This document shows, piece after piece, positions 5,238 through 5,285 of a stretch of 5,285 bases of DNA. The DNA lies in the NCBI GenBank assembly GCA_003552785.1, contig PUOQ01000053.1, positions 1 to 5,285 on the forward strand, written 5' to 3'. Origin of the DNA: Dehalococcoidia bacterium. Its GTDB lineage: Bacteria > Chloroflexota > Dehalococcoidia > Dehalococcoidales > CSSed11-197. Both the position numbers and the translations under genes were made by a program. Below the pieces are notes generated by a model. The model had not been told where the DNA came from, searched no databases, and saw only the letters and a program-made list of their open reading frames with translations. Numbering within the stretch: the stretch's first letter is position 1; the number at the start of each line of letters is the position of its first letter.

Positions 5238-5285
5238 GTGCGTCAGGCAAAGAAAGAGTTTCCCGATTACAGCCCGAAAAATGCA
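5238..5285 (+). CDS. N-terminus of an unidentified protein (partial, runs off the right edge)
   Basis: A GTG at 5238 opens a frame that continues to the window end: MRQAKKEFPDYSPKNA. AGGGG (5227-5231) lies 6 nt upstream, a good Shine-Dalgarno at good spacing, and a plausible promoter is upstream. The charged, soluble-looking N-terminus shows no signal peptide. Sixteen residues are too few to name a family. It would be transcribed away from the DUF4234 gene. Confidence 0.5.
   Translation, partial: MRQAKKEFPDYSPKNA

Noticed and set aside
5007..5250. 75-aa plus-strand and 63-aa minus-strand ORFs in the right intergenic region
   Set aside because: They overlap each other and the promoters, lack good ribosome binding sites, and one overlaps the DUF4234 start.

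Overview
The window looks like a chromosomal stretch from a Gram-positive, probably anaerobic bacterium of moderate GC. A clostridial or Peptococcaceae-like Bacillota is my best guess. The grounds are a near-perfect anti-16S Shine-Dalgarno (AAAGGAGGTG) before one gene, clear sigma-A type promoters, a Fur protein with an HHHH-LVC metal site, a tRNA methylthiotransferase of the MtaB type, and an oxygen-sensitive cobalamin-dependent radical SAM enzyme. The taxonomic assignment is inference.

Layout, left to right. Positions 1-52 (minus) hold the start of a gene that leaves the window; its N-terminus looks like a signal or membrane anchor. It lies 45 bp downstream of a Fur-family metal regulator (98-529, minus). 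The regulator has its own promoter, whose -10 box is buried in a 31-bp palindrome that fits a Fur box, so it probably represses itself. Upstream on the same strand is lgt (602-1375, minus), the prolipoprotein diacylglyceryl transferase. A 201-bp divergent intergenic region (1376-1576) holds promoters for lgt and for mtaB, and a 12-bp inverted repeat whose left arm covers the lgt -35 box.

mtaB (1577-2839, plus) encodes the ms2t6A37 tRNA-modifying radical SAM enzyme. It is followed by a tRNA-Arg(TCG) gene on the opposite strand (2867-2942, minus), which has one mismatch in the T stem. A 167-bp leader follows, with an intrinsic-terminator-like hairpin ending only 22 bp before an orphan B12-binding-domain radical SAM gene (3110-4522, plus). 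This is the least characterised gene in the window and its substrate cannot be deduced from its neighbours. Downstream of it lie a complex inverted-repeat element and a terminator (4571-4677). A small DUF4234 membrane protein gene converges on it (4692-5018, minus). At the right edge a divergent gene starts at a GTG (5238) and leaves the window.

The genes do not form one pathway. lgt, fur and the left-edge gene are collinear and could be co-transcribed in part. mtaB and the tRNA gene share only the theme of translation. I found no CRISPR array, transposase or phage gene. The most interesting material is the orphan cobalamin radical SAM enzyme with an attenuator-like leader and a structured 3' region.
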